A stretch of 64,000 nucleotides of DNA, taken from NCBI GenBank assembly GCA_963708425.1, contig OY970206.1:2790001-2854000 (forward strand). The letters are read 5' to 3'. Shown in pieces: positions 32,939-41,983 of this stretch. The notes under the pieces are model-generated. The model was not told where the DNA came from and did no database searches. It was given only the letters and a program-made list of their open reading frames with translations. Each line of letters begins with the position of its first letter. Within the stretch, counting starts at the first letter, position 1. A program made the position numbers and the translations under genes. Source of the stretch: JACMNW01 sp963708425 (lineage in GTDB: Bacteria; Pseudomonadota; Alphaproteobacteria; Rhodobacterales; Rhodobacteraceae).

Positions 32939-34050
32939 TGATTGCGCCGCAAAAGGGTGGCCCTTTGCTTCTGATCGCGGCGGGCGGCACGGGGGGGCAT
33001 ATGTTCCCCGCGCAGGCACTGGCAGAGGCGATGGTGCGCAAGGGCTGGCGGGTCAAGCTGTCAACCGACGTGCGGGGCGCGCGCTATGCGGGCGGTTTTC
33101 CGCATGTGGTGAAGGTGGAGCAGGTGGCTTCTGCCACGTTCGCGCGCGGCGGGGTTCTGGCGAAACTGACCGTGCCATTCGCGATTGCGGGCGGGGTGGT
33201 GTCGGCGGTGTTTGGCATGCTGCTCGACAGGCCTGCAGTGGTGGTTGGGTTTGGCGGCTATCCGTCGATCCCGGCGCTGGTGGCGGCTTGGGTTTTACGT
33301 CGGCCGCGGATGATCCATGAACAGAACGGGGTTTTGGGGCGGGTGAACCGGGTGTTCGCGCGCAGGGTTGATGCGGTGGCCTGCGGCACCTGGCCGACAG
33401 CTTTGCCCAGCGGTGTGGCGGGGCATGATGTTGGCAACCCGGTACGCGGTGCGGTGCTGGATAGGGCGGCGGCACCGTATATTCCGCCCGGCGATTACCC
33501 GATGTCGGTGCTGGTGATCGGTGGCAGTCAGGGCGCGCGGGTGTTGTCGGATGTGGTGCCGGGGGCAATTGCGTTGCTGCCGGATGATTTGCGTCACTGG
33601 GTGCGGGTTGCCCATCAGGCCCGGGCCGAAGATGTAGACCGGGTTGTGGCGGCCTATGCCGCAGCGGGGGTGCCTGCCGAGGTGGAGCCGTTTTTCAGCG
33701 ACATCCCACGCCGGTTGTCAGAGGCGCAGTTGGTGATATCGCGGTCGGGCGCGTCAAGCGTTGCCGATATTGCGGTGATCGGGCGGCCAGCAGTTTTCGT
33801 GCCGTTCGCCGCCGCCACCGGCGATCATCAGACCGCCAATGCGCGCGGGTTGGTTGACGCAGAGGCAGCAATACTGGTGCCGGAAAAGGCGCTTGACGAG
33901 GCGACGCTTGCCAGTCAGATCAGCGCAGTTCTGACGCAACCTGATGCCGCCCTGCGGATGTCGCGCAATGCGCTGGCAACGGGCAGGCCCGATGCGACGG
34001 AACGGTTGGTAGACTTGGTGGAACGCTTGGCTGGAAACATGACACGATGA
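32938..34050 (+). CDS. murG: UDP-GlcNAc:lipid I GlcNAc transferase MurG
   Basis: A 370-residue GT-B glycosyltransferase on the inner face of the membrane that makes lipid II. It has the N-terminal GGTGGHMFPAQALAEAM (about 14-30), GFGGYPSIPALVAA, HEQNGVLGRVNR, the second glycine-rich loop VIGGSQGARVLSD and the acceptor region SRSGASSVADI. The start overlaps the ftsW stop by one base; the long frame upstream of it is the ftsW gene read in another frame. It overlaps murC by four bases. Confidence 0.95.
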   Translation: MIAPQKGGPLLLIAAGGTGGHMFPAQALAEAMVRKGWRVKLSTDVRGARYAGGFPHVVKVEQVASATFARGGVLAKLTVPFAIAGGVVSAVFGMLLDRPAVVVGFGGYPSIPALVAAWVLRRPRMIHEQNGVLGRVNRVFARRVDAVACGTWPTALPSGVAGHDVGNPVRGAVLDRAAAPYIPPGDYPMSVLVIGGSQGARVLSDVVPGAIALLPDDLRHWVRVAHQARAEDVDRVVAAYAAAGVPAEVEPFFSDIPRRLSEAQLVISRSGASSVADIAVIGRPAVFVPFAAATGDHQTANARGLVDAEAAILVPEKALDEATLASQISAVLTQPDAALRMSRNALATGRPDATERLVDLVERLAGNMTR

Positions 34051-35453
34051 ATGCTGCGACGAAACTGCCGATGGAACTCGGGCCGATCCACTTTGTCGGC
34101 ATCGGCGGCATTGGCATGTCGGGGATTGCCGAGGTGCTGATGAACCTTGGCTACCGGGTGCAGGGGTCCGATGCGAAGGCGTCGAAAATCACCGAACGGT
34201 TGGTGGGTTTGGGGGCGGAGTTCTTCATAGGGCAGACCGCCGCGAACCTTGGCGATGCGGCGGTGGTGGTGATCTCGTCCGCCATCAAGCCGGGCAATCC
34301 CGAACTGGAAGAGGCGCGCAGGCGTGGTTTGCCGGTGGTGCGCCGGGCGGAAATGCTGGCGGAACTGATGCGGCTGCGGTCCAACATCGCGATTGCGGGC
34401 ACGCATGGCAAGACCACCACCACCACCATGGTGGCGACTTTGCTGGACAAGGGCGGGTTTGATCCCACCGTGATCAACGGCGGCGTCATTCATGCCTACG
34501 GATCGAACGCGCGGGCCGGTACCGGCGAATGGATGGTGGTTGAGGCCGACGAGTCCGATGGGTCGTTCAACCGTTTGCCCGCCACCATTGCCATTGTCAC
34601 CAACATAGACCCCGAACATATGGAACATTGGGGCACGTTCGAGAACCTGCGCAAAGGCTTCTACGAATTCGTCTCGAACATCCCGTTCTATGGCGTGGCC
34701 GTGTGCTGCACTGATCACCCGGAAGTGCAGGCGTTGGTCGGTCGCATCACTGACCGCCGCATCATTACCTTCGGCTTTAACGCCCAGGCCGATGTGCGCG
34801 CGGTTAACCTGACCTATACCGACGGTGTCGCGCATTTTGACGTGGCGTTGCAGGGCGAAGGCGAGGGCGTGCTGATCAAGGATTGCACCTTGCCGATGCC
34901 CGGCGATCACAACGTCTCGAACGCCCTGTCGGCGATTGCGGTCGCCCGGCACCTAGGCATGAAGCGCGATGAAATCCGCGAGGCTTTGGCGGGCTTTGCA
35001 GGCGTAAACCGCCGCTTTACCCGCGTTGGCGTGGTGAACGGTGTCACCATTATCGACGATTATGGCCATCATCCGGTGGAAATTGCCGCCGTTTTGCGGG
35101 CGGCCCGGCAGGCCACGAAAGGCCGCGTTATCGCCATACATCAGCCGCATCGCTATTCCAGATTGGCAAGCCTGTTCGAAGATTTCTGCACCTGTTTCAA
35201 CGAGGCGGATGTAGTGGCGATTACAGATATTTATGCGGCGGGTGAAGACCCGATTGCGGGGGCCAGCCGCGATGATCTGGTGGCAGGGCTGATTGCCCAC
35301 GGCCATCGTCATGCGCGCGCAATCCGCGATGAAGATGATCTGGAACGGCTGGTGCGTGAACAAGCAGGACCAGGTGATATGGTGGTGTGTTTGGGGGCGG
35401 GTACGATTTCAGGCTGGGCCAATGCCTTGCCTGCGCGGTTGGTCGACAAGTAA
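34047..35453 (+). CDS. murC: UDP-N-acetylmuramate:L-alanine ligase MurC
   Basis: A 468-residue Mur ligase adding the first amino acid, L-alanine, to UDP-MurNAc. Nucleotide-sugar motif HFVGIGGIGMSGIAEVL (about 11-27), ATP loop AGTHGKTTTT (K122), VEADESDGSF, NIDPEHMEHW, and C-terminal DDYGHHPVEI and HQPHRYSR are all present. It starts within the murG stop codon. The next gene, DUF2484, follows after 71 bases. Confidence 0.97.
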   Translation: MNAATKLPMELGPIHFVGIGGIGMSGIAEVLMNLGYRVQGSDAKASKITERLVGLGAEFFIGQTAANLGDAAVVVISSAIKPGNPELEEARRRGLPVVRRAEMLAELMRLRSNIAIAGTHGKTTTTTMVATLLDKGGFDPTVINGGVIHAYGSNARAGTGEWMVVEADESDGSFNRLPATIAIVTNIDPEHMEHWGTFENLRKGFYEFVSNIPFYGVAVCCTDHPEVQALVGRITDRRIITFGFNAQADVRAVNLTYTDGVAHFDVALQGEGEGVLIKDCTLPMPGDHNVSNALSAIAVARHLGMKRDEIREALAGFAGVNRRFTRVGVVNGVTIIDDYGHHPVEIAAVLRAARQATKGRVIAIHQPHRYSRLASLFEDFCTCFNEADVVAITDIYAAGEDPIAGASRDDLVAGLIAHGHRHARAIRDEDDLERLVREQAGPGDMVVCLGAGTISGWANALPARLVDK

Positions 35454-35524
35454 TTTTGCCGGAAACGGGCAGGGGCATTCGATAGCGAGCCCTGCACCAC
35501 CGGCAACAACCGGGATGGACTAAG

Positions 35525-35821
35525 ATGAGTACCTCGCTGATCCTTGGCTGTTTGTGGGTGATCGCCTCGACAATTACCGCAATGCTGCCGATGCGGCGGC
35601 AAATGGTGCCGGGGCTGGCGCTGCTGCTGTCGGCGCCGTTTCTGCTGTGGTTCATCGCGCATGAAAACGGCTTTTGGGTCTTCAGCCTGACGCTGCTTGC
35701 CGCTCTGTCCCTGTTCCGCAACCCGCTGATCTACTTCGCCCGCCGCGCCATGGGCCTGCCGGTTAGCTTGCCTTCAGATCTGCAACCGGGGGCAAAGCAG
35801 ATGCCGGAGGACGGCAAATGA
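35525..35821 (+). CDS. DUF2484 family membrane protein
   Basis: A 98-residue protein with three predicted membrane helices (about 4-22, 29-46 and 50-70): LILGCLWVIASTITAML, PGLALLLSAPFLLWFIAHENG and FWVFSLTLLAALSLF. DUF2484 proteins are found in Rhodobacteraceae between murC and murB; their function is unknown, though the place suggests an envelope or division role. It is followed by a shorter paralogue that begins inside its stop codon. Confidence 0.82.
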   Translation: MSTSLILGCLWVIASTITAMLPMRRQMVPGLALLLSAPFLLWFIAHENGFWVFSLTLLAALSLFRNPLIYFARRAMGLPVSLPSDLQPGAKQMPEDGK

Positions 35822-36075
35822 GCCTGTCGCTCATCTCGGCGCTGCTGTGGCTGATCTTGGCCAATGTCATCGGATTTCTACCCACCAAAGACCACCACTG
35901 GCGCGCCGCCTACATCCTGATCGCCATCGGCATCCCGATCCTGGGCTGGGTCACCTATGAGAACGGCCCAATCTGGGGCATGGTCGTTCTGGCCGGCGGC
36001 GCAAGCGTGCTACGCTGGCCAGTGTATTTTCTGGCGCGGTGGGTGAAGAGAGTGGTGAAGGGGGTGGGGGAGTAG
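35818..36075 (+). CDS. DUF2484 family membrane protein (second copy)
   Basis: An 85-residue paralogue of the preceding gene with the same plan: SLISALLWLILANVIGFLP aligns with LILGCLWVIASTITAMLP, the second helix with PILGWVTYENG against LLWFIAHENG, and the last with WPVYFLARWV against NPLIYFARRA. It overlaps the first copy by four bases (ATGA). Its end is basic. The two may form a heteromeric membrane complex. Confidence 0.8.
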   Translation: MSLSLISALLWLILANVIGFLPTKDHHWRAAYILIAIGIPILGWVTYENGPIWGMVVLAGGASVLRWPVYFLARWVKRVVKGVGE

Positions 36076-36124
36076 GGGGCTCTGGGGGCTTGCAATCTGA
36101 TGCAGCATAAATGACGTTCGGCTG

Positions 36125-37513
36125 ATGGAAGCAAAGCAAATCACGGATCAAGAAACTCTTCGTCATTGGCTCGAAGTCCGCCGCCGCGAAGATGCCGTGG
36201 CATTGATTTACCAAGCCTCGTTAAGAGTGTTGCCTCTCTATTTCCATGTGATGGGCGGCTCTTGGGCAAATGACGGAAAGTTGACAAATCTGCACGTCCT
36301 GAGGCCAGTTTTAACTTCCTCCATTTTGTTCGATGACGAAGGGGGTGCCATGAGGAGTCAGTTGGGCACGGCGGGCATAAACAATCTGCCGCAAAACAAG
36401 TCATCGCAGCCTGATGCGACTGAAGCTGCCTATCATGCTGCGACCGCAGCAATTTTTTGCGCATCTACAGCGAATGCTCGCCTCTCGACAACGGGGGAAC
36501 CCCGCGATTGCTTCTCGCACAGCATTTTTGGCATTAAGGCCGCCATCTATGCAACTTCAATAGTAGAGGATACTTTTAAAGGGCCTACAACACCAGCCAG
36601 TTTCAAAGAAGTGCGCGCGGATGCGAGAGCACTTGAGCGTGGAGTTGATTTATCTAGGCTGCCCCTTTGGGATACCGGTAAACCACAATGGTTCACTTCG
36701 AGGTGGAACATTACACAGAGTAGATGGGCGGAAGACCAATCAGGCAGTTGGTCATTTTGGCTGCGATGGTATCAAGCAGCAATTGATGGCACGCCACTCA
36801 GTCCCCAACTCTTACGCGACATTGCGTTGTTACCGAATGCGGATTGGGATGCAGGGCCGGGCCGGGTGGCTGAATTAATTGCAAGGATCGAGAAAGATTA
36901 CGCTGCGGGCAGTTACGTTGGCGAGGGTTACTTCGAGCCGGGATACGTCGATGAACGAGCCGCACATGTCGCTGCTGCCGCCGACGTGAATAAGCAGCTC
37001 GCTCGACTCCCGACTGCGACGCGGCAGGAAATCCAAATTACCCGGCAAGCCATCATTGCCAATCGCGAAGCGCTGCCGCCCACTTTTATTGATATCCTTG
37101 GCCTAATCGAACTCGAAGTTCACAGACTGCAAGGCAGGAACCACTTCCGTGACCAAGAAGAACGCGATGACGTGCTTCGCCAAATTGCAATCCTCTTGAC
37201 GCTTCAAAGTGCAGTTTCGCGCATGCAGCAGCTCATTCCCAGCGTAGGTGAGGTGACAGAAGTTACTGCCGAGAGCGTTGAGAGTTTATTGAGATTATAC
37301 CAACGGAAGGTTTCGGAGTGGCCACGCGATAATGCCGATGAGATGGTCGATAGCACTTTGCGGCTAGGCCTAGGATGGGCAACCTTTGGGTTGCTTACAC
37401 TTACGGGTGCCAGCACCGCAGTTGCTATAGGTTGTGGTGGGGTGTTCATGGGTAAGAAGATCGTCGACGTCGCCAAGGCCGCGATAGAATCTTTTCGACC
37501 TTCCAAAGAGTGA
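36125..37513 (+). CDS. Uncharacterised 462-residue protein with C-terminal membrane segment
   Basis: I do not recognise a named family. Residues about 1-200 are mixed and soluble-looking. Residues about 210-260 read SGSWSFWLRWYQAAIDGTPL, LLRDIALLPNADWDAGPGRVAELIARIE, a motif I associate with assorted alphaproteobacterial hypothetical proteins. A helical region (about 290-410, QITRQAIIANREALPPTF onward) precedes one or two membrane segments at about 415-445 (LGWATFGLLTLTGASTAVAIGCGGVF) and a basic tail. Codon use is less GC-biased than in the mur genes around it and no strong ribosome site precedes the ATG. It is cargo inserted between DUF2484 and murB. Confidence 0.75.
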   Translation: MEAKQITDQETLRHWLEVRRREDAVALIYQASLRVLPLYFHVMGGSWANDGKLTNLHVLRPVLTSSILFDDEGGAMRSQLGTAGINNLPQNKSSQPDATEAAYHAATAAIFCASTANARLSTTGEPRDCFSHSIFGIKAAIYATSIVEDTFKGPTTPASFKEVRADARALERGVDLSRLPLWDTGKPQWFTSRWNITQSRWAEDQSGSWSFWLRWYQAAIDGTPLSPQLLRDIALLPNADWDAGPGRVAELIARIEKDYAAGSYVGEGYFEPGYVDERAAHVAAAADVNKQLARLPTATRQEIQITRQAIIANREALPPTFIDILGLIELEVHRLQGRNHFRDQEERDDVLRQIAILLTLQSAVSRMQQLIPSVGEVTEVTAESVESLLRLYQRKVSEWPRDNADEMVDSTLRLGLGWATFGLLTLTGASTAVAIGCGGVFMGKKIVDVAKAAIESFRPSKE

Positions 37514-37675
37514 TGCTTCGCAACATCCCCGCGATTCCCCCAGCATAGTTAACGCCGCAACCTGCTCAAAAACGTCTGCACGCCCGGTGTACAGGGGGTG
37601 TACTGAAGTCAGACATTGAATTCCCCGCATTTTCCCCGCATTACCACTGCGTTCCCAACCACTTGGCGGTTCCAT

Positions 37676-38608
37676 ATGGCCTTTCCCACCCCGCGCGGCC
37701 CCCTGACCCCGAACCGCCCCCTCGCGGACCTGACGTGGCTGCGGGTTGGGGGCCCGGCGGATTATCTTTTTCAGCCAGCGGATGAGGAAGACCTGCGTGA
37801 TTTTCTGCGGGGTCTGGACCCTGCCGTTCCAGTGTTCCCGATGGGCGTAGGCTCCAATCTGATCGTGCGCGATGGGGGTATCCGGGCGGTGGTCATCCGG
37901 CTTGGGCGCGGCTTTAATTCCATTGAAATTCAAGGTGATACCATCAACGCAGGGGCGGCGGCGCTGGATGCGCATGTGGCGCGCAAGGCGGCTGAGGCAG
38001 GGTTGGATCTGACGTTTCTGCGCACCATTCCGGGGGCGATTGGTGGCGCGGTGCGGATGAACGCCGGGTGCTATGGGTCTTATGTGGCGGATCATCTGGT
38101 GTCAGTGCGGTTGGTGACACGGGGCGGCGAGGTGATGACGCTGCCCGCCGCTGATCTGCATTTGCGCTATCGGCAAAGCGATTTGCCGGAGGGCGCTGTG
38201 ATTGTGTCGGCGACGTTCCGGGCGGGGCAAGGCAACCCATTGGCATTGCAGGATAAGATGGAAGATCAGGTTGCAAAGCGCGATGCCTCGCAACCCACGA
38301 AAGACCGATCGGCGGGGTCAACCTTCCGCAATCCAGTGGGGTATTCCAGCACTGGCCGCGCCGATGACAGCCATGAATTGAAGGCCTGGGCGGTGATTGA
38401 TGCTGCCGGAATGCGGGGCGCAAAGGTGGGTGGGGCGCAGATGAGCGAGATGCATTCCAACTTCATGATCAACACGGGTGATGCAACGGCGGCAGATTTG
38501 GAAGAATTGGGCGAGTTGGTGCGAAAAAGGGTTTTCGATCACGCAGGAATAACGTTAGAGTGGGAAATACTACGGGTGGGCGTTCCACTGGTGGCAAAAA
38601 CAACATAA
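37676..38608 (+). CDS. murB: UDP-N-acetylenolpyruvoylglucosamine reductase MurB
   Basis: A 310-residue FAD flavoenzyme that reduces UDP-GlcNAc-enolpyruvate to UDP-MurNAc with NADPH. FAD-binding signature TWLRVGGPADYLF, GVGSNLIVRDGGIRAVVIRLG, then FLRTIPGAIGGAVRMNAGCYGS with the proton-donor region, and SAGSTFRNP followed by KVGGAQMSEMHSNFMIN. The ATG at 37676 gives the family length; a TTG at 37616 upstream is unsupported. The 160 bases upstream may hold a new promoter, needed because the preceding gene is cargo. Confidence 0.95.
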   Translation: MAFPTPRGPLTPNRPLADLTWLRVGGPADYLFQPADEEDLRDFLRGLDPAVPVFPMGVGSNLIVRDGGIRAVVIRLGRGFNSIEIQGDTINAGAAALDAHVARKAAEAGLDLTFLRTIPGAIGGAVRMNAGCYGSYVADHLVSVRLVTRGGEVMTLPAADLHLRYRQSDLPEGAVIVSATFRAGQGNPLALQDKMEDQVAKRDASQPTKDRSAGSTFRNPVGYSSTGRADDSHELKAWAVIDAAGMRGAKVGGAQMSEMHSNFMINTGDATAADLEELGELVRKRVFDHAGITLEWEILRVGVPLVAKTT

Positions 38609-38637
38609 CGGGTCGCTAAAGACTCGATGAGGCAGTG

Positions 38638-39558
38638 ATGGCGGGTGTGTCGGGCAAGACATCTCCCCGTGTGGCGGTACTGATGGGTGGATTTTCCGCA
38701 GAGCGGGAGGTTTCGCTTGTCTCGGGGCGCGAATGCGCTGCGGCTTTGCGGGTGGCAGGGTTTGATGTGGTTGAGGTCGATTGCGGCCTCGATCTTGCTG
38801 TGCGGCTGTCTGCGATTTCCCCAGATGTTGTGTTTAACGCGCTCCACGGCCGCTGGGGTGAAGACGGCTGTGTGCAGGGGATGCTCGAATGGCTGCGCAT
38901 TCCTTATACGCATTCGGGCGTGCTGGCCTCGGCCTTGGCGATGGATAAGGCGCGCAGCAAAGAAGTCTATGTTTCGGCAGGCTTACCGGTGGTGCCGTCA
39001 GTTCTGGCGACCTGCGAGGCGGTGTCGGCGGGGCATGTGTTGCCGCCGCCCTATGTGGTGAAGCCGAATAATGAAGGATCATCGGTCGGCGTTTATATCG
39101 TGCGGGAAGGGGCGAATGCGCCACGGCTGGCGGATACGATGCCGAAAGTGGTGATGGTCGAGGCCTATGCGCCGGGGCGGGAATTGACGGTGACAGTGAT
39201 GGGCGACCGCGCGCTGTGCGTGACCGACATCTTAACCAGCGGTTGGTATGACTACGACGCGAAATACACCGTTGGCGGGTCATCGCATGTGCTGCCCGCC
39301 GATGTGCCAACCGAAATTTCCGATGCCTGTCTGGATTATGCGCTGCGCGCGCATCAGGCGTTGGGGTGCCGTGGCGTTAGCCGCACCGATTTTCGCTGGG
39401 ACGAGGCGCGGGGACTGGCGGGGCTGGTGCTGCTGGAAACCAACACGCAGCCGGGCATGACGCCGCTGTCTTTGGCACCCGAACAGGCCGCGTATTGCGG
39501 GATTTCATTCCCAGACTTGTGCCGTTGGATGGTGGAGGATGCATCATGCGATCGGTGA
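38638..39558 (+). CDS. ddl: D-alanine:D-alanine ligase
   Basis: A 306-residue ATP-grasp enzyme making the D-Ala-D-Ala used by MurF. It has VAVLMGGFSAEREVSLVSG at the N-terminus, ALHGRWGEDGCVQGMLE, PYVVKPNNEGSSVGVYIV, EAYAPGRELTVTVMG and the metal-binding LETNTQPGMT. The ATG at 38638 is preferred over GTG 38635 because GAGG (38629-38632) is better spaced. The ftsQ start lies 13 bases before its stop, so the two overlap. Confidence 0.95.
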   Translation: MAGVSGKTSPRVAVLMGGFSAEREVSLVSGRECAAALRVAGFDVVEVDCGLDLAVRLSAISPDVVFNALHGRWGEDGCVQGMLEWLRIPYTHSGVLASALAMDKARSKEVYVSAGLPVVPSVLATCEAVSAGHVLPPPYVVKPNNEGSSVGVYIVREGANAPRLADTMPKVVMVEAYAPGRELTVTVMGDRALCVTDILTSGWYDYDAKYTVGGSSHVLPADVPTEISDACLDYALRAHQALGCRGVSRTDFRWDEARGLAGLVLLETNTQPGMTPLSLAPEQAAYCGISFPDLCRWMVEDASCDR

Positions 39559-40442
39559 CCAAGCGATCTGTTAACCATAAAACCAAACGCGATCCGGCCC
39601 CAAGCCGCTGGGCCTACCGGATGCAAAGAATGTGGCTGACGCCGTTCTTCCGGGTGCTGATGCGGCGCGGTTTGCCGACGTTTGCCGTGGTGATGGCAGT
39701 GGGCTTGTATCTGGGCGATGACGCGCGGCGGGCGGCAATTGTTGGCGGCATGGTTGGTTTGCGCACGCAGTTTGAACAGCGGCCAGAGTTTCTGGTGGGG
39801 CTTGTCTCGGTGCATGGTGCGTCACTTGATCTGGCCGAGGCGATCCGCGCGAAGATCAATTTGAAACTGCCGCAGTCATCATTTGATCTTGATCTGGACG
39901 CGGCGCGGGCGCGGGTGGAAAGCCTGGATGCGGTGGCAAAGGCCGAAATTCGCGTTCGGGCGGGCGGCATTTTGCATGTCGAGGTGACGGAGCGAGTGCC
40001 GGTGATTGTCTGGCGCACAGGTACCGGCATCGAATTGTTGGATGCCACTGGCCACCGGGTCGCGGGGTTGGGCGCGCGCAGCGATCGGCCTGATCTGCCG
40101 TTGATTGCAGGGGTTGGTGCCGACCAAGCGGCGGATGAGGCGCTGGCGGTTTATGCGGCGGCGCAACCGATTTTGCCTCGGGTGCGCGGGCTAGTGCGGA
40201 TGGGCGAGCGGCGCTGGGATATCATGCTGGACCGCGATCAGCGTATTTTGCTGCCCGCGGAAAACCCGGTGCAGGCGGTGGAGCGGCTGATTGCGCTGGA
40301 TCAGGTGCAAGACCTTTTGGCGCGCGACATTCTGACGGTTGATCTGCGCAACGAGCACCGCCCGGTGCTGCGCCTGTCACCATTCGCGCTGGAGATGATG
40401 CGGCAAGGGCGGGGGATTGCGACTGTGGAGACCAAGTTATGA
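39546..40442 (+). CDS. ftsQ: Cell division protein FtsQ
   Basis: A 298-residue bitopic protein: basic cytoplasmic start (KRSVNHKTKRD), one membrane helix (about 43-60, LPTFAVVMAVGLYLG), a POTRA domain (VGLVSVHGASLDLAEAIRAKINLKLPQSSFDLDLDAARARVESLDAVAKAEIRVRAGGILHVEVTERVPVI) and the FtsQ beta domain. It scaffolds FtsL and FtsB. GGAGG stands about 9 bases before ATG 39546. It overlaps both ddl and ftsA, as is common in this cluster. Confidence 0.93.
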   Translation: MRSVTKRSVNHKTKRDPAPSRWAYRMQRMWLTPFFRVLMRRGLPTFAVVMAVGLYLGDDARRAAIVGGMVGLRTQFEQRPEFLVGLVSVHGASLDLAEAIRAKINLKLPQSSFDLDLDAARARVESLDAVAKAEIRVRAGGILHVEVTERVPVIVWRTGTGIELLDATGHRVAGLGARSDRPDLPLIAGVGADQAADEALAVYAAAQPILPRVRGLVRMGERRWDIMLDRDQRILLPAENPVQAVERLIALDQVQDLLARDILTVDLRNEHRPVLRLSPFALEMMRQGRGIATVETKL

Positions 40443-41773
40443 CCGACTTTTACCAGACCCAGCGTGCCATGCGGAATATGCGCCGCGCCGCCATGCAACG
40501 TGGGGTCATTGCCATTCTGGATGTGGGATCATCGAAAATCGCCTGCCTGATCCTGCGGTTTGATGGGCCGGAACGGATGTGTGAAGGTGATAGTGTCGGC
40601 TCGATGGCGGGGCAATCGAGCTTTCGGGTGATCGGGGCGGCAACCACGCGGTCGCGCGGCGTGCGGTTTGGCGAAATCGCCGTGATGAACGAAACTGAAC
40701 GAGCGGTGCGAACGGCTGTGCAGGCGGCGCAGAAGATGGCCAATGTGCGGGTTGACCACGCGATCGCCTGTTTTTCAGGGGCCGAGCCGCGCAGTTACGG
40801 GCTGGCTGGCGAATGGGATTTGCAGGACTCGGTGGTATCCGAACAAGACGTGGCGCGGGTGCTTGCCGCCTGCGATGTGCCCGATATCGGGGCAGGCCGC
40901 GAGGTTGTGCATGCGCAGCCGGTAAACTTTGCACTGGATCATCGCAGTGGGTTGGGCGATCCGCGCGGGCAGATCGGCAACCGACTGGCCTGCGACATGC
41001 ATTTGCTGACAGTCGATGCCAGTGCTGTGCAGAACTTGCTGTATTGTATCAAGCGCTGTGATCTGGAATTGGCGGGGATCGCGTCATCGGCCTATGTCTC
41101 GGGCATTTCCAGCCTTGTGGAAGATGAACAGGAACTGGGGGCTGCCTGCATTGATATGGGCGGTGGTGCCACTGGCGTCTCAATCTTTATCAAGAAGCAC
41201 ATGATCTATGCGGATTCCGTGCGCATGGGCGGTGATCATGTAACTGCCGATATCTCCAAAGGGTTGCAGGTGCCTCTGACCACGGCAGAGCGGATCAAGA
41301 CCCGCTTTGGCGGGGTTCATGCCACCGGAATGGACGACCGCGAGATGATTGATATTGGAGGCGACAGCGGCGATTGGGAAAAGGATCGCCGTCAGGTCAG
41401 CCGGACTGAATTGATCGGCATCATGCGGCCGCGGGTGGAAGAGATTTTGGAAGAAACCCGCGCGCGGCTTGATGCCGCCGGGTTTGAACATTTGCCAAGC
41501 CAGCAGATCGTGCTGACCGGGGGCGGCAGCCAGATCCCTGGGCTAGACGGTTTGGCGACGCGAATCTTGGGCCAGAGGGTGCGTCTGGGTCGGCCATTGC
41601 GCGTGCAAGGCTTGCCGCAAGCGGCCACTGGGGCGGCTTTTGCAAGTGCGGTTGGTCTGTGTTTGTTCGCCGCACACCCGCAAGACGAGTGGTGGGATTT
41701 CGATATTCCCGCAGAGCGTTACCCCGCGCGATCGATGAAAAGGGCGCTAAAATGGTTCAAGGACAACTGGTAA
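40439..41773 (+). CDS. ftsA: Cell division protein FtsA
   Basis: A 444-residue actin-like protein tethering FtsZ to the membrane. Phosphate-1 motif AILDVGSSKIACLIL (about 22-36), the inserted 1C domain (RVDHAIACFSGAEPRSYGL), phosphate-2 AACIDMGGGATGVSIF, the adenosine motif IVLTGGGSQIPGLDGLA, and the C-terminal amphipathic tail SMKRALKWFKDNW that binds membrane. The start overlaps ftsQ by four bases. A 210-base gap with a terminator-like hairpin separates it from ftsZ. Confidence 0.96.
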   Translation: MTDFYQTQRAMRNMRRAAMQRGVIAILDVGSSKIACLILRFDGPERMCEGDSVGSMAGQSSFRVIGAATTRSRGVRFGEIAVMNETERAVRTAVQAAQKMANVRVDHAIACFSGAEPRSYGLAGEWDLQDSVVSEQDVARVLAACDVPDIGAGREVVHAQPVNFALDHRSGLGDPRGQIGNRLACDMHLLTVDASAVQNLLYCIKRCDLELAGIASSAYVSGISSLVEDEQELGAACIDMGGGATGVSIFIKKHMIYADSVRMGGDHVTADISKGLQVPLTTAERIKTRFGGVHATGMDDREMIDIGGDSGDWEKDRRQVSRTELIGIMRPRVEEILEETRARLDAAGFEHLPSQQIVLTGGGSQIPGLDGLATRILGQRVRLGRPLRVQGLPQAATGAAFASAVGLCLFAAHPQDEWWDFDIPAERYPARSMKRALKWFKDNW

Positions 41774-41825
41774 ACCACTACATCAAGCGTGACCGGCAAC
41801 ATACCGCTGAATCGAGCAACGATTT

Positions 41826-41857
41826 CCCCACATTTTGTGGGGGAAGCGTGTTTTTTT
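41826..41857 (+). terminator. Hairpin with T run between ftsA and ftsZ
   Basis: CCCCACA-TTT-TGTGGGG forms a 7-bp stem (41826-41842) and a TTTTTTT run starts about 9 bases after it. The distance is longer than ideal for an intrinsic terminator. It could reduce read-through from ftsA so that ftsZ depends on its own promoter in the remaining 120 bases, or act as an mRNA stability element. Confidence 0.5.
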
Positions 41858-41983
41858 CGTGACGTATGGTCACGATGTCGATAGAATTCTGGGCAAGTTC
41901 GGCCTCCACGCCGGGGACAGGCGATTCCGGGGGGCTTTCTGACTGCAAATGATAGCAAACCAAAAAAATCAGGCGGATTGGCA

